From: Cylicocyclus nassatus
Lineage: Eukaryota > Nematoda > Chromadorea > Rhabditida > Strongylidae
Assembly: GCA_958299035.1 (NCBI GenBank)
Contig: CATQJL010000316.1
Location: forward strand, 7,658,347 to 7,722,346
Length of the DNA: 64,000 nucleotides
Direction of reading: 5' to 3'
Shown here: positions 49,301 through 58,700 of the stretch, in pieces
Layout of the letters: the number at the start of each line of letters is the position of its first letter
How positions within the stretch are numbered: the first letter of the stretch is position 1
Made by a program: the position numbers and the translations under genes
The notes under the pieces: generated by a model
The model's input: the letters and a program-made list of their open reading frames with translations, nothing else
What the model was told of the DNA's origin: nothing
The model's database searches: none

Positions 49301-52300
49301 GCTGAGTCCTTGTTCGATGATTGTCGAGAATTTAAGGAGCTGGTGCGAAGGACAGTCATAAATAGGTCAACTTTCAGAGGAAAGGCGAGAAACGAGATGA
49401 AAAAGACTCGAGACCACATAACTTCTTCAACGTATGATAGAATGCTCTGAAACCGAACTGAACGCATGTTGATTGCCTGCGCTGCTCTTCGTTCTCGTGG
49501 TCCCGATGTTTGCTATGCGCAGCTGGTAACATGGCCGAATTTGATGATTCCAGGCTAGACCATGAGGTCACCGAAAGGTGACTAAGCGAACTCAATTAAT
49601 ATAAAAATCGTGTCGTATCAAGGTGATCCATGAATTGTTTTCTGTAACGAAAAACCAAGCCTATCAATCTCTCAAAATTTTAATTTTGTAGCAATTGTTG
49701 CATCGTCGCATAATCCATCACATGACACAAATACCCAGCTTCTTAAGAAGTAACCCTACTGACCCCGTTCATTAAGTTCAAGTTAGTGGCTGAAGATTGC
49801 GACTTCCTTTTCTTCAATCCATTACCAAGACGAATTTGAACATCTTTTTAGCATAGAATTCATAATTTTGCGTAGGATGGGGAGGAGAGGAAGGAGGGGG
49901 GGGGGAGGAGAGAAAATGGTCAACTGATACTGCTGCCGGCGAGAAATTCAAAGCTTACAGCATTGTTTATCTTATTTACGAAGGTCCACGACAAAATGAA
50001 CGTTGAATCCTTTTCGAAAAGTGTCATAAGCCATAAGGGTCTAAAATACACTAGGAATCTCAAAAGTACGTTTAGTAACCGCTTCTTTACTTGCAGGACT
50101 CAATTCGAAAACCACACAGAATCTTTTATTTCGACAAACTAAAAGACTTCTTTAGAGTTTTCTTAGCCATTTTTTTCGAAGTTTATGTAGTCACTATGTT
50201 CCTGCATTTTACTGTTTAAAATTTTTCCATATTCACAACAAGGAAATTTGCGTCTGATCCCTGGACAAAAATCGAAATTTTGTCTATTTTTTCCCACGTT
50301 GTGTACTCTTACTTCAAAGGCATTGCAACTTACCCAGCAGAGCAAGATCTAGTGTTGCGGACACATTTCCTTGCAAGACCTCCTACAAGTTCCACTTTTG
50401 CTGCAGGATTTAGGCATTGATCGTTGGAAGGGTTTGATGGAATGGGTGCGCGGCGGGCTAAACAAGAATAGAACATTCCTTTATGGAGAAATATCTGCTT
50501 AACTTTTTTGAAGACTGTTGATATCACTAGAATTTGTGCATTCGTTTTTTAGTTTTTTAAGTTTTTTTTGTCCCATTATGCACCCAGAAAACTTGTCAAA
50601 AATATTTATTTCGGTTATGCTTGTGCAATCATTCGAAAGTGACAGATAAATATAGCAGATTTTCAAAATGTACATCGAAGTTCACTGACTAGGAACGCAG
50701 CAGATGAATTGTTGTTGAGTGCTTGCTGACCGAAGACAAGACGAGGATCCAGGGCAAGTGGAAATTTGGTACGATGGAGTGCAGTACTAAAGGAATGATA
50801 CTTACGCAATAACACAATTCTGTACAGCTTACGGAAGAACTTACAGTAAGGGTGTTGTCGTTGAGAGCCCATCCTGAGGGACAAGGATTGCTTACTCTTT
50901 GTTGACGAATAGTGGGCTGGCAACAAATGTGCACATTTGGAATGTTGCTGGAAAAAATACTAGAAAGTGATGCAAATTGCAAAATACGGATGTCTCGATC
51001 TCCTTGAATGCCACTATATTTCGGGATTTTCGTAAATATCACATAAGCATTGTGAAAGCAATATTTTGGGGTTGACCACCACCCCTTCTTCGTATCAGTT
51101 GCTAACTTTTGTTTACAATCCAGTCTTTAGGTAATTTCGTTTTTGATAACCGAAGAATTCGCAAGCGAAAATTTTTTCTATATAGGAGCTTTGCAGACAA
51201 CACTTTATCTTAAATGGTTTAATTACCCTTCTCCTCGTAGGGCGACTATATTATCAAGTAAATATTTTTTGAATAGAACTCACCTCGGCATGCACTGATT
51301 ATCTCCACATGACCACGTATCCATTATATTACACTTCTGTGGGAAACGAGAACTTGGGAAAGGTGTGGAGAAGCCTGGGCATTTGTATTCAATCTGAAAT
51401 TATAGGATATCGAGGCATTCAAATTACATGTAGGAGTGATAGATAATAGAGTTGAGGCTCCGATGTATATATGACTACGAGCTAACAAAAAGTCTACATC
51501 CTTTTTTACTCTTACAAAGCATTCAAGATTCTTCAGCAGACCCCGTGTGAACGGGAAGCTGCAAGGATAAAAAAAGCATTCAAGATTTTGTACGCAAGTT
51601 GGACACTTTGTGAGTCAAAACATTGGAAAAAGCATTTTTTTCACATAGTGCAGTCCAAATTATGTAATAACTATTGAAATTGATTTTGCAGACCTGTTCA
51701 CAGCATAACCGTTGTGAATAAATAGTAGTATCCATGCATGTAGATTCCGTCGGACAAGTGTTACCGTTCCTGGACGTGCAAGCAGTTAGGCGACCTATAA
51801 TCACAGATTCTTTGTGAAATTAAGCCTCAAAGGAAACACCTTTCCTTGCAATTCTACTTCCTTGAATAAAACAAAAAATAGAACAAAACATACCGTATCT
51901 ATCCCGCGCAGCTTGGTAGTTAAGAGGACATGTGCCCGGTGTACCACAGCAGACTTTGTTCTCGCCGCAGTGATAATTGGACGGGCAGTCCTGAAGTGGG
52001 GTAGCTAGAATTGTGGGTCCATTCAATTCAATGTTCAAAGATCTAACCGTGTTTTGCTTGCATGATTTGGGTTCGCCACTCGATTGGACTAGGTAAGGAA
52101 CTTGTCCGATAGGGCAAAGATCTAGAAGTAAATTCTTTGATTTGTTGCAGATTTGTGCCTTGCGTGCTCTCCCCGAAGAAAAGAAGAGTTTATATGTACT
52201 TTTTTTCATAGAAAATTGCAAGAACTACTATTATTTCATTGTTCATTCTGGGAAATTTGGTATTGGCGCGGAAAGAAGAAATGACATGTCACCTTCAATT

Positions 52301-55300
52301 ATTTCATATCTTTCCCTGAGTACATTGCAAAAAATTTCTGATTTTTTGAAATTATGCCAAGTCATCCGAATGGGCAATGACGATTGGAAGCATATTTTTG
52401 ATTTAGACGATAGTAAAGACTGGTCAGAGGGCTAAGAATATCTAAGATTAAGAGGAACTTCAAGAAGACAGAAAATTTGAGAGATTATTAACTTACATTT
52501 TTCCCACAAGGTTTTACCGAATGCAGACGATAGTATTGCTATTAATAAAAGTCGAAAGAGCAAGTAGCCCGAAAGGCTCATCTGATCGTTGTGGTCACTC
52601 GCCGTCAACAAACGAGACAAAGCTCGTGAAGCTGGTGCTGATGCCGCCGAAAAGTAGGAACAACGAGACGACGAATTAATCTGTTTGCTAAGTAGTTCAG
52701 CACGTTGGAAGAGGGATCATGTCTGCTGAGGTGAGTGAAGCCCAAGTGAAATTCAGGCGAAAAAGCTGTTAGGTTATGCATGATTTTAACGCAATGCCAA
52801 GATATAAGAGGCAAAAATTTCTCTAATAGGTGAATAAAGGTCTTCTAAAGTGAATGAAGGTGCATCCAACATTCAAGAGCGAACATTTTGATGGAATTTA
52901 TCTGCTTTCAGACGAACTCTTCATAAAAAAATAAAAGCATCCGATAAAATATCTGATGAATAAAAAAACATCCGGTTTTAATCAGCCTATGTTTGTGCGT
53001 AATTTGTCAAGCTCACGCACTAGAGTCAAGCTTTGAGAAAAGGGAAAAGTTTGAAGCTTTTCCTCCAACCTGCATTGTTTGAAGAGCAAGACTGGCAGAA
53101 TTGAGCTGTGTGGACCTCGAAAAAGGAATTCCCCGTTTGATACAGCAAGATCTCGCGTCTGTTTTGTATTATTTTGTTTGACACAGACTTACTAGGCTTT
53201 TATTGAAAATTATGATCCAAAATGACTGCTGATAATCGTCATTCTTTTTCAAGAACAAATTGTACAATCTTGCATATTCTCATACCAAGTCTATAAAGGA
53301 AGCATGAATTGTTTAGAGGAGAAAAAATTTTGAGTGAGTTCAAGTGAAATGCAGTTCCTATTGTCTTAGATCATCACGATTCAGGAATATCTGGATTTTT
53401 ACAATATTCCAAAAAGCTAGCACTCTTTGGAACCGGATATCACATTAGATAACTATTATCCATTCTTATCAGGGGGATAGTAATAATGTACTCGTTAGGT
53501 TAATATTTGGAAAGTTAGATGCTCTCTGCTTCTCATATTTTGCGTGCGAATTCAGAAGGATTAAATTGTAACAAAATTGGCTTAATTATGTTGTTGTAAT
53601 TCAAATAATTGGTTGGTTACGGGCTATGCTTCGCGAGAAGAAAGCAAATTGTACATTTGCTCTCTACTCTCTACTTGAATTGAATTCGTTATAGGTCGTG
53701 GCTTAGAAAGAGTATATGTACTAGTTGTTAAGATCTCATTGTCAGAAATAATGATCATTACCTGCTGTGTCAAGACGGCAGCAATGATAGGAGGCCGTCC
53801 AAAAGTTGAATTGACATGATCCACCATCCGGACATGGTGCACCTCCAGGGCGACATCTGATTGATACGCCAATGCTCGTTTTTTGTGGGCTTTGGTGCCG
53901 CGGACATCCTGGAAATAAAGTTGAAGGGTTGCATTTTTGGCGACTCAACAATTTTACCGTTATCAGGTTCACAACATTGGTATCTATCTATCAAATGGCT
54001 CCATTGGCACACAGCTCCAACTGGGCATACGGCATCGGCCTTACCAGGTGTACAAAGTTGTGGTTTTTCATCAGGTGTTAACAACACCCGCGATCCAGAT
54101 GGGCAGCCTTGTCCTAAGAGACTGCTCATGGTATTTTAGTCCTAAGAAAAAGTTTACTTGCCTGGATCGGTCCCACAGCATCTCTTAACGTTGGTGAGGG
54201 TATCTGTATAACACATAGCTCCACCTGGACAGGAATCTGCCACTGATGGAGAGCAGGTTAGTTCAGCTCCGGATGAGTTTATCAAGGGTCGAGTTCCTGT
54301 AAGCTAAGGTATTGAACAGTATTGGGTTGTGAATGATGAATGAAGGGAGAAAATGTTAAATGGTAGATGAAGTGAAAGAGTAAGAGTTAATCAGTTGTAT
54401 GATAAGTAATTATCAACATATTGACGATCCCTTGACACACCATGTGTGTCAAGACTTAAATTTTGTTAAAATGACTACTTTTTTGTGAGAAACTCACTCC
54501 ACGAGCTTTCCTTTGTACTGGATCTGGGGATAATCTCTACCTTTTTTGCCAGCTCAGATTTTACTGTAGGTGTACTGTAATGGCAGGAGGCGTAATTATA
54601 GTTGAAAAATGGCTGGTCCGCAAAAGGCCTTGGCCCCAGAAGGCAGACGATCAAAAATCTGCATGGTCGTCAATGTGTTAATAGACGAATGAATGATTGA
54701 ATGAATAACTGGTGGATGAATAATTAAAGAAAGAATGATTGAATAGATGGCGAAGTGAATAAATGAAAAAAAATGAATGGATGAATGAGCGAATAAACGA
54801 ATAAATGAATAATTGTTTACATGGGCAAATAAATAAATATGCGTACTACAAACCAATAAACATACATACAAATAAATGGGTGATTGCATCCATGAATGAA
54901 TGAGTAAATAACTAACAATAAGTAGATGAATAAATGAAAGCAAGTGAATGATTGTATGGAAATAAATGAACAATGTATGGCTGGTTGCTTCAATAAGTGA
55001 ATGAATGAGTAGATGAATGACTTGAATGAATCAATGATTTGATGGGAGGATGAGAAGAGTAAATGAATGAAGGAAAAGCATGTTTGAAAAGTGTCAGGAA
55101 AGTTTTGTTTACGATAGTGTAAACGAAAAAACGATTTTTCAAAATCAAACTGAAGATTGAGCCGATGATTAAGACAACAAACAAATTTGTACTAAGCTTA
55201 TAATCGCAGAACTAAAATTTTTACTCGTTAGTCTAGCTATGAATGGAAAAGATTACCCAACCTAATGGGCAACCGACTGGTGGTGGTTCTTGATTGAGTG

Positions 55301-55652
55301 CAATCATACAACAATATCCCGTTGTATGGCATTGTGATGGAGGCAAACATTCTTCATCTGATGAGCATTGGACGAGACGATCACCCTGCTCTAAAGACAT
55401 ATTTATTACATGTTTTGTTGAGATTTTAAAAAATGATGTACCTTTTAATAGTCGTCCTTCAACACCGCACAATCGCTCATGATCCTCCTCCATTTCAAAA
55501 AAAGTTTGATTCTTAGCATCGACAACATCTGAGATCATCGGAATGGTGACTAAAATGTGCAATCGCACTCAAAAAATTATAGTGGCCCCTATAAACTTAC
55601 AGATATCTTCATCAGCGCAGGCGTGTAAAACTAATAGTAAAAGGAGCAGCAT
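31043..55652 (-). CDS. Large secreted protein with about 21 tandem WR1/Lustrin-type cysteine-rich repeats (multi-exon gene)
   Basis: I rebuilt this gene by joining minus-strand exons whose splice sites and reading phases match. It starts with a signal peptide (ATG at 55652) and ends with TAA at 31043-31045, giving about 1,178 residues if one extra base in exon 23 is discounted. About 21 repeats are seen, each of the pattern CPxG, roughly 12-15 residues, C, 5-8 residues, CPxGxxC, about 10 residues, CC. This matches the worm-specific WR1/Lustrin cysteine-rich repeat family. Members are usually extracellular, and a cuticle or matrix role is inferred, not shown. No enzyme motif, Kunitz domain or membrane segment was recognised. 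Introns range from about 45 bases to 5 kb. In-frame stops just past some donors (53742, 50682, 34015) could give shorter forms. The reconstruction is by eye and has no transcript support. The exon 18/19 junction is the weakest point. Confidence 0.85.
31298..31620. mobile_element. Truncated hAT-like MITE, inverted relative to the 6-kb copy
   Basis: It begins CAGTGGCGTACCCAGGATTT, matching the right end of the 5993-6364 element, and runs through the GCGTGGC...GCCACGC blocks to TTCGCGACCCGTTCTTAG. The opposite terminal repeat is missing. It lies in the last intron of the cysteine-repeat gene. Confidence 0.75.
31719..32471. mobile_element. Foldback element in the last intron
   Basis: The left arm from CGTATAGTAGACGTCATCCG is matched inverted at 32452-32471. 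Further paired blocks are GAGGTGACTAGACGG, AGTTTGGCGTCGAATTT and CATGGGCAATCTTGCAGGAT, covering over 200 bases of each arm. The middle is unique, AT-rich sequence. Confidence 0.75.
35229..37090 (-). CDS. Exons 18-24: repeats 13-19, with one frameshifted exon
   Basis: Exons are about 36987-37090, 36625-36748 (start uncertain, 36737 also possible), 36449-36560, 36004-36108, 35746-35911, 35466-35695 and 35229-35413. Landmarks are CPGGTQC...[36 protein letters not shown]...NVCC, a Pro/Thr-rich linker ([20 protein letters not shown]), CPVGYSC...FVCC, CPRGYTC and CPPGHTC...LVCC. Exon 23 needs one base removed in a run of four C (plus strand 35604-35607) to keep the repeat in frame. Between exons 18 and 19 the front half of a repeat is missing: two CC motifs follow each other closely. 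The Pro/Thr linker is the only part that departs from the repeat plan. Confidence 0.78.
37118..37297. mobile_element. Small GC-rich MITE with TA duplication next to exon 18
   Basis: The inverted ends CAGTCGATGTCAAC and GTTGACATCGATTG are flanked by TA on each side, as for Tc1/mariner elements. The 180-bp interior is about 60% GC, unlike the AT-rich surroundings. It ends only 27 bases upstream of the exon 18 acceptor. Confidence 0.75.
37753..37938 (-). other. Cysteine-rich open segment in intron 17, possible alternative exon
   Basis: An acceptor-like TTGTTTAG is followed in phase 0 by an open frame with [18 protein letters not shown] and [14 protein letters not shown], ending at TGA. The phase fits the exon 17 donor, so an alternative 3' end is possible. 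However, skipping it gives a perfect repeat across exons 17 and 18, and the cysteine spacing does not follow the repeat pattern. I do not recognise the sequence. Confidence 0.3.
38166..39170 (-). pseudogene. Mariner transposase pseudogene
   Basis: Read on the minus strand, pieces of a mariner transposase are present in order: an HTH-like region ([20 protein letters not shown], about 38800-38870), the first catalytic aspartate in [14 protein letters not shown] in a shifted frame (about 38630), and [16 protein letters not shown] with the second aspartate (about 38350). The motif WPPYSPDL (about 38270) follows, and then the frame breaks off. At least one frameshift lies before LFSDEK, a TAG replaces a codon after AHKAKVV, and the C-terminal part after SPDL is deleted. 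One terminal repeat (ACAGGGTTGGGGGAAAGTC, from 38166) remains; the other was not found. It lies in intron 17 in the same orientation as the host gene. Confidence 0.85.
39273..39782 (+). CDS. GIY-YIG endonuclease fragment of a Penelope-like retroelement
   Basis: This 169-codon frame carries a GIY-YIG nuclease: GTVYLITC (Tyr46), [12 protein letters not shown] (Tyr57, Arg68), His72, Glu118 in [10 protein letters not shown] and Asn130. A Cys-rich lead-in [14 protein letters not shown] precedes it. The order Cys motif then GIY-YIG is that of the C-terminal end of Penelope-like element proteins. No reverse transcriptase was found upstream, so the copy is 5' truncated, although this domain is intact. 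It sits on the opposite strand within intron 17. Single-domain domesticated GIY-YIG genes are an alternative, but the flanking repeats argue for a retroelement. Confidence 0.8.
   Translation: MMLSFPRLIVPSFIASNSHDQACVKANCIVCNSNKPGDCMCRGTVYLITCKMCGEEYIGETGRPLCLRINGHLDGMRKSRVSTPLGAHRKLSHQDIAFDISISVLSKETNIAARKAIEACWISCRCPKLNRKGEKVAVSNELAPFLQMCGESDHTKKSSFHHTKQRVVV
39868..39910 (+). other. Hammerhead-like hairpin motif downstream of the Penelope fragment
   Basis: GGCGA-TCT-TCGCC forms a 5-bp stem directly followed by GAAACGT, the layout of stem II plus the GAAA core strand of a hammerhead ribozyme. The other core strand (CTGATGA in consensus) is degenerate here (CTTGAAGA). TTCGCCGAAACGT recurs upstream at 39186-39198. 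Penelope-like elements are known to carry hammerhead motifs in their terminal repeats. Confidence 0.4.
40302..40764. mobile_element. TTAA-flanked foldback MITE, family C copy 2
   Basis: TTAA at both ends (40302-40305, 40761-40764). The sequence matches the copy at 10109-10571 in the opposite orientation through both arms. The open frames 40311-40511 and 40357-40755 are arm sequence and mirror those in the other copy. Confidence 0.85.
40895..41841. mobile_element. Long palindrome with mariner-type ends, family B copy 2
   Basis: The ends AAGGTTGTCCCATAAGTC and GACTTATGGGACAACCTAA bound arms of about 470 bases, nearly perfectly inverted and meeting near 41370. From GATAGAGCAAAGCAAGCTC inward it is related to the palindrome at 2861-3647, but it carries about 86 extra outer bases on each side. 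It lies in intron 17. Confidence 0.85.
42124..42291 (-). CDS. Exon 17: end of repeat 12 and start of repeat 13
   Basis: This 56-codon, phase 0 to phase 0 exon begins after GAATTCTAG and ends AATCAG|GTTAGT. It reads ERGKPVYC, then CPQDYSC, YVCC and [15 protein letters not shown]. Joined to exon 16 it completes a repeat ([17 protein letters not shown]), and joined to exon 18 it completes the next ([19 protein letters not shown]). Both joins are in frame although each neighbouring intron is about 5 kb and full of transposons. Confidence 0.85.
43405..45782. repeat. Giant inverted repeat bounded by palindromic minisatellites
   Basis: The left arm (43405-44274) is repeated inverted in the right arm (about 44676-45782) around a loop of about 400 bases. 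The right arm is longer because of an internal duplication (about 44900-45130 again near 45300-45480). Both outer ends hold arrays of the palindromic unit TATGGACATGTCCATACATG (43431-43522, 45651-45750), beyond which ACGCGAAT and ATTTTTTGAAAAA pair again. The arms contain a diverged coding-like segment ([20 protein letters not shown] on the left). It lies in intron 16. It could be a Foldback-type transposon; identity is unknown. Confidence 0.8.
46507..47377. mobile_element. Mariner-ended foldback MITE, family A copy 4
   Basis: The left end TTAGCTTGTCCCGAAAGTTT and right end AACTTTCGGGAAAACCTAA are inverted. The inner pair AATAGAGCAACTC (about 46763) and GGTTTGCTCTAC (about 47110) lies about 255 bases from each end, as in the other family A copies. 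It is in intron 16. Confidence 0.75.
47545..48145 (-). CDS. Exons 13-16: repeats 9-11 and start of repeat 12
   Basis: Exons are 47975-48145, 47851-47917, 47707-47801 and 47545-47653, separated by introns of about 53-57 bases. Reading phases are 2, 0, 2, 0 at the exon ends and all join. Landmarks are [21 protein letters not shown]...[24 protein letters not shown] and SLCCTT, then CPRQGHLLT at the 3' end. The acceptor of exon 14 (TTTTTGAG) is non-canonical in its -3 base but restores a clean repeat. These exons sit between a 2.2-kb intron upstream and a 5.3-kb intron downstream. Confidence 0.83.
49105..49450 (+). other. Unidentified open segment in intron 12
   Basis: A plus-strand frame, longer than its first ATG suggests, reads [18 protein letters not shown] then [20 protein letters not shown] and ends TYDRML with TGA at 49448-49450. 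Its composition looks protein-like (charged, few low-complexity runs), but I do not recognise a family. It could be a fragment of a retroposed or nested gene. Confidence 0.3.
50334..52121 (-). CDS. Exons 7-12: repeats 5-8 and start of repeat 9
   Basis: Exons are 51894-52121, 51694-51794, 51284-51393, 50845-50947, 50690-50786 and 50334-50457. Landmarks in order are [30 protein letters not shown]...RLCCEQ, CGDNQC...HICC, CPGSSSC...FICC and [13 protein letters not shown]. The exon 11 donor is CCTA|GTCAGT. Without splicing there, TGA at 50682 ends the frame. Splicing gives a one-base carry that exactly suits exon 12, and exon 12 in turn leaves two bases that suit exon 13 over 2 kb away, producing CSAG joined to FSCQPS, the same layout as CDSG-FSCVRS further on. 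The 50682 stop is therefore read as intronic. The exon 8 donor (CAG|GTCTGC) is weak. Confidence 0.8.
52497..52581 (-). CDS. Alternative first exon (1b) encoding a second signal peptide
   Basis: ATG at 52581-52579 opens a 28-codon segment beginning [20 protein letters not shown], followed by FGKTLWEK and a GTAAGT donor at 52496. This is a typical secretory signal with a hydrophobic core and small residues at the likely cleavage site. The exon ends in phase 1, the same phase as exon 6, so both can join exon 7 at 52121. It lies between exon 6 and exon 7. It is therefore either the start of a separate downstream gene or an internal promoter of the same gene giving a form of about 964 residues that lacks the first four repeats. 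Confidence 0.8.
53742..55652 (-). CDS. Exons 1-6: long-form signal peptide and first four cysteine repeats
   Basis: Exons are 55601-55652, 55442-55549, 55262-55390, 54162-54296, 53958-54113 and 53762-53908. Exon 1 encodes [17 protein letters not shown], a clear signal peptide. All introns between these exons are phase 1, and those after exons 3-6 fall at repeat boundaries (between CC and the next CPxG), as expected for duplicated exon modules. Repeat landmarks are [17 protein letters not shown]...RCC, CPVGAVC...QCC and CPDGGSC...HCC. Intron 4 begins with GC (CCAG|GCAAGT) and ends CTCTTAG. Exon 6 either splices at 53762 (GCAG|GTAATG) into exon 7 in phase, or reads on for seven codons to TGA at 53742, which would make a short four-repeat protein. 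Confidence 0.85.
54684..55072. repeat. Long degenerate (ATGA)n microsatellite in intron 3
   Basis: Imperfect ATGA/AATG units continue for nearly 400 bases with many substitutions. It lies between exons 3 and 4 of the cysteine-repeat gene. Confidence 0.85.
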
Positions 55653-55700
55653 GATTGCCAGCTGCGTTCAGCCAGCCATTGCTTGCTGACGTCCGTCAGT

Positions 55701-55707
55701 CTTATAA
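55701..55707 (-). promoter_or_regulatory. TATA-like element before the long-form start codon
   Basis: On the minus strand TTATAAG lies about 49 bases upstream of the ATG at 55652, inside a short GC-richer stretch. The spacing fits a core promoter with a short leader. A trans-spliced leader cannot be excluded. Confidence 0.4.
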
Positions 55708-58700
55708 CCGCGTCCGGAAGTGACGGAAAACCGGATGCGGATATGAGTCACACGTTGTCCGGAACAACCTGTACACGCGGATCAGCGTCTTCATTGCCTC
55801 GATGTGTGCCAACGGCAGCGTGATACGGCATGACTCAGAATGCCATGAGATTGTTGTTGACTTAGGAGAAGGAACTGGGCAGCGATATCCAACGAAACTC
55901 GAAATCAAAATAAAATTCTAGTGCTCCAAGAATTTTTCGCAAGTTCAAACAACTGCGGAAGCGGCATAGGGCTAGTAGTAAACCCCCGTCAAATCCGCTG
56001 AACTGAACGACTACATACTTTCGGAGTCCAACGTTAGGTGACTGAGTGCTTACAAGAACAGTTTCGCATAGTTTTTGATCTTTCAGGCTACGAATCAGGA
56101 GTTGTACTCCGAAACGTTAGCCGAGAAATAAAGATCGATACCAATCTTAGCCACTGCTCAAATACCATACAAAGATATATGGACGATGCCAAGATTAATT
56201 GACAATCGAGCTCTAAGAACTAATTTCACATTCCCCGGTTGATCACAACCGCCCTTCTTCTATGCTCAAAAAGCCCATCTAAACTGGCAATTGACCGCCG
56301 GTCAATCGTCAGTCTAGGTAGACCTACTTTGCTAAGCTGCCGCTAGTTAATGATGAGAGCCAACTGCCGTAGATAGGGTGCAAAAGGAATAACTAGAGAA
56401 AAGTTCCATAAGTCTCATGATCAACTTACGAGACAAGGAAAATGACATAGTGAAAAGGTTAACAAAAAGAAATACAAGGCACGCTGCCCCTTAGGCGTCC
56501 CCATCCTGGATTCTAGGAGGAGGCGACCCTGCAGGTAAGGATTTTTCTTGTTTTCTTTAGGTGTTCTTTCCTTTATAAGTACGAATAACCTCAAGGTAAT
56601 GGAACCAATAACAATCGCTTAGCCTCCTGCATTTTGCGATGCAAATCTACGATGAGAACGCCAAAGATGGACAGTGTGTGCAGTGACACACATGATCATA
56701 TGAAATAATTCGACTTTATTTGAGATTATTCACTATGAGAAAATATACTACTACGTACGATAAGTGAAACTACATACTTTCGGAGCCCAACGAAAATTTC
56801 TCTTTTCCGTGTATACACGATTCATGACACGCAAAGACTGGGCGCCGTTGCGTCCGGCCAAGATAGTTTGCGCATGGAAGAGACAGCAGACGGTAAGAGA
56901 AACGAAAGAGTGCTTGATCAGAGAGACACCGTTAAGTCCGCAGTCTTTGCGTGCTATGAATCGCCTATACTCTCGAACGATTACAATTTTATGGAAATCT
57001 TATGTTAAACTGATGTAACTTCGCTCTTTTTGGCTTAACTCCCCGCTTGCTCGGCAACATCTTTTATAGCGGTACCATCGGCTTTTCCATGGTGGCCGAT
57101 GTCGAAGAGGCCGATCCATGTAACATAAATGTTGCCTATGGCTGGTTTTAAACACAACGTTTACTACGGGCCATATCTTACACTCTCTTGGTGTATCACT
57201 CAATGCTCTTTGAACGCTGTATTTGTAACGAATGGCTCTTGAATAAAAAAGATGATCTACGATGTCCATTACTAACAACGAATCGAACTGCATAATTGAA
57301 TTAAAGGCCAAATTTTGCACTGGTGGAATGCACAAAGGTCTGCAGAAACCAAAGATTTCTCGCTGAAAAAACACCGGGAGTTGAGTCAGCATATAGACCC
57401 ATTACTTAAGTGTTATTTACTGCCTTTTCTGATGATCCAATTAACGCCACATTCTTTCCTATTCTCACATTGGCATGAATTCGCGATGCAGTAGAGATTC
57501 TTGATCTGTTGCTGCAAGGCAATTAGTTATTTTATTTATTACCTGTTCCTAGAGTGTTTGCAGGAGAAAGTCTTTTCAGAACGTCAGTGGCTGTAACGCA
57601 AAACTCATCAGCCAGAGTAGGTAATGAAACGAGCTAGGAAACCACTTCATCTGCAAATTCTGTTGTGACTTCGACTAAGATTGTACAGAACTTCAAAGCA
57701 AACCTCAACTAAAAACCATCTGGTATAAGTATATGTGACCGATCGTGAAGGGTTAGCGACCAGATTTTCCCCAGCTTCCTTTGCCCTGTTGAAGTCTATC
57801 CATACCTTGAACACATAGAGTTATGTACTTTACGAAGAATTGCGTTTTTATAACTTTCTTTGTAGAGGAGATCATGTGTAGTTTTTTTATAGAATATAGA
57901 ACAATATTTTTTGACTGGCCTCTTTTTGGACTACGATTGAGTTTTGAAAACTCATTAAACCTATTTGAGTTCAATGAAAACAAAAAATTTGCTCAACTTT
58001 TGCGAAGAAGGTCGGGCACGAGGATGCTGGTTGATTTCGTTAAGAGATGATTATCAAGGCTAGCTACGTTGTGCTCTCAGTCGTGTCATGATAACCAAGA
58101 TAATAGATAACGCTGCAGTTTCGTTGATGCCCGGCGGCGGTCTACGATCAGGGCCAAATGCCCCTCGGCTTTGGTCTTTCTCCTTTGCTCGTCTGCGTCT
58201 CGCGCGCTGCGCGCTACCTCGCTACTTCAAAAGCGGGACACGAGGCGTTTGGCTCTGGTACCTTTTTTCGTTGTTTTGAACTTAATTTTAGCAAACTACA
58301 GGTCAAACTAAGCCCTTGACCTCTACTTCCACGCTAACAAAGTCGCAAAAGCCCCTCTCTTGATTTGGACGAGAACTAGCAGAAATCGTTTTTTTGAAAA
58401 TCTCTTGTTTTTCTCCATTTTGTTTCCTTTTAAGTGTTTTTTCGTGCAATCAATAGATCTTGCTGGGGGGCAGCCAACATGAACGATAGGTTGTGCCAGC
58501 CATATGCGCTGCGTAGGTCAGATCTTTTTCAAATTCCATATTTACGCTATGATGATATCTCGAACTTGGAAAAAAACGTTGAAAGCTCTGTATGCCCTGG
58601 TTCTTACTGTTCGACACCATTTTCAATCTAGTTTGGAACATACAGCCTCAAAAAATAAGACTTTATATGCGACATATTGACAACCGCAGGAGTACAGTAT

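Noticed and set aside
50163..50345. Open segment with [13 protein letters not shown] as the next exon after exon 12
   Set aside because: Its best acceptor (TTTGTCCAG) is out of phase with the exon 12 donor, while exon 13 at 48145 fits in phase and gives a full repeat. It could still be a decayed exon or alternative end.
50682..50684. TGA as the end of a separate gene
   Set aside because: The donor just before it (CCTA|GTCAGT) carries one base that fits exon 12, whose end in turn fits exon 13 and completes a repeat. Three independent phase matches favour continuation.
57000..57392. 130-codon minus frame as a gene
   Set aside because: No recognised domain, signal, splice context or composition bias. 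A frame this long can occur by chance over 64 kb on six frames.
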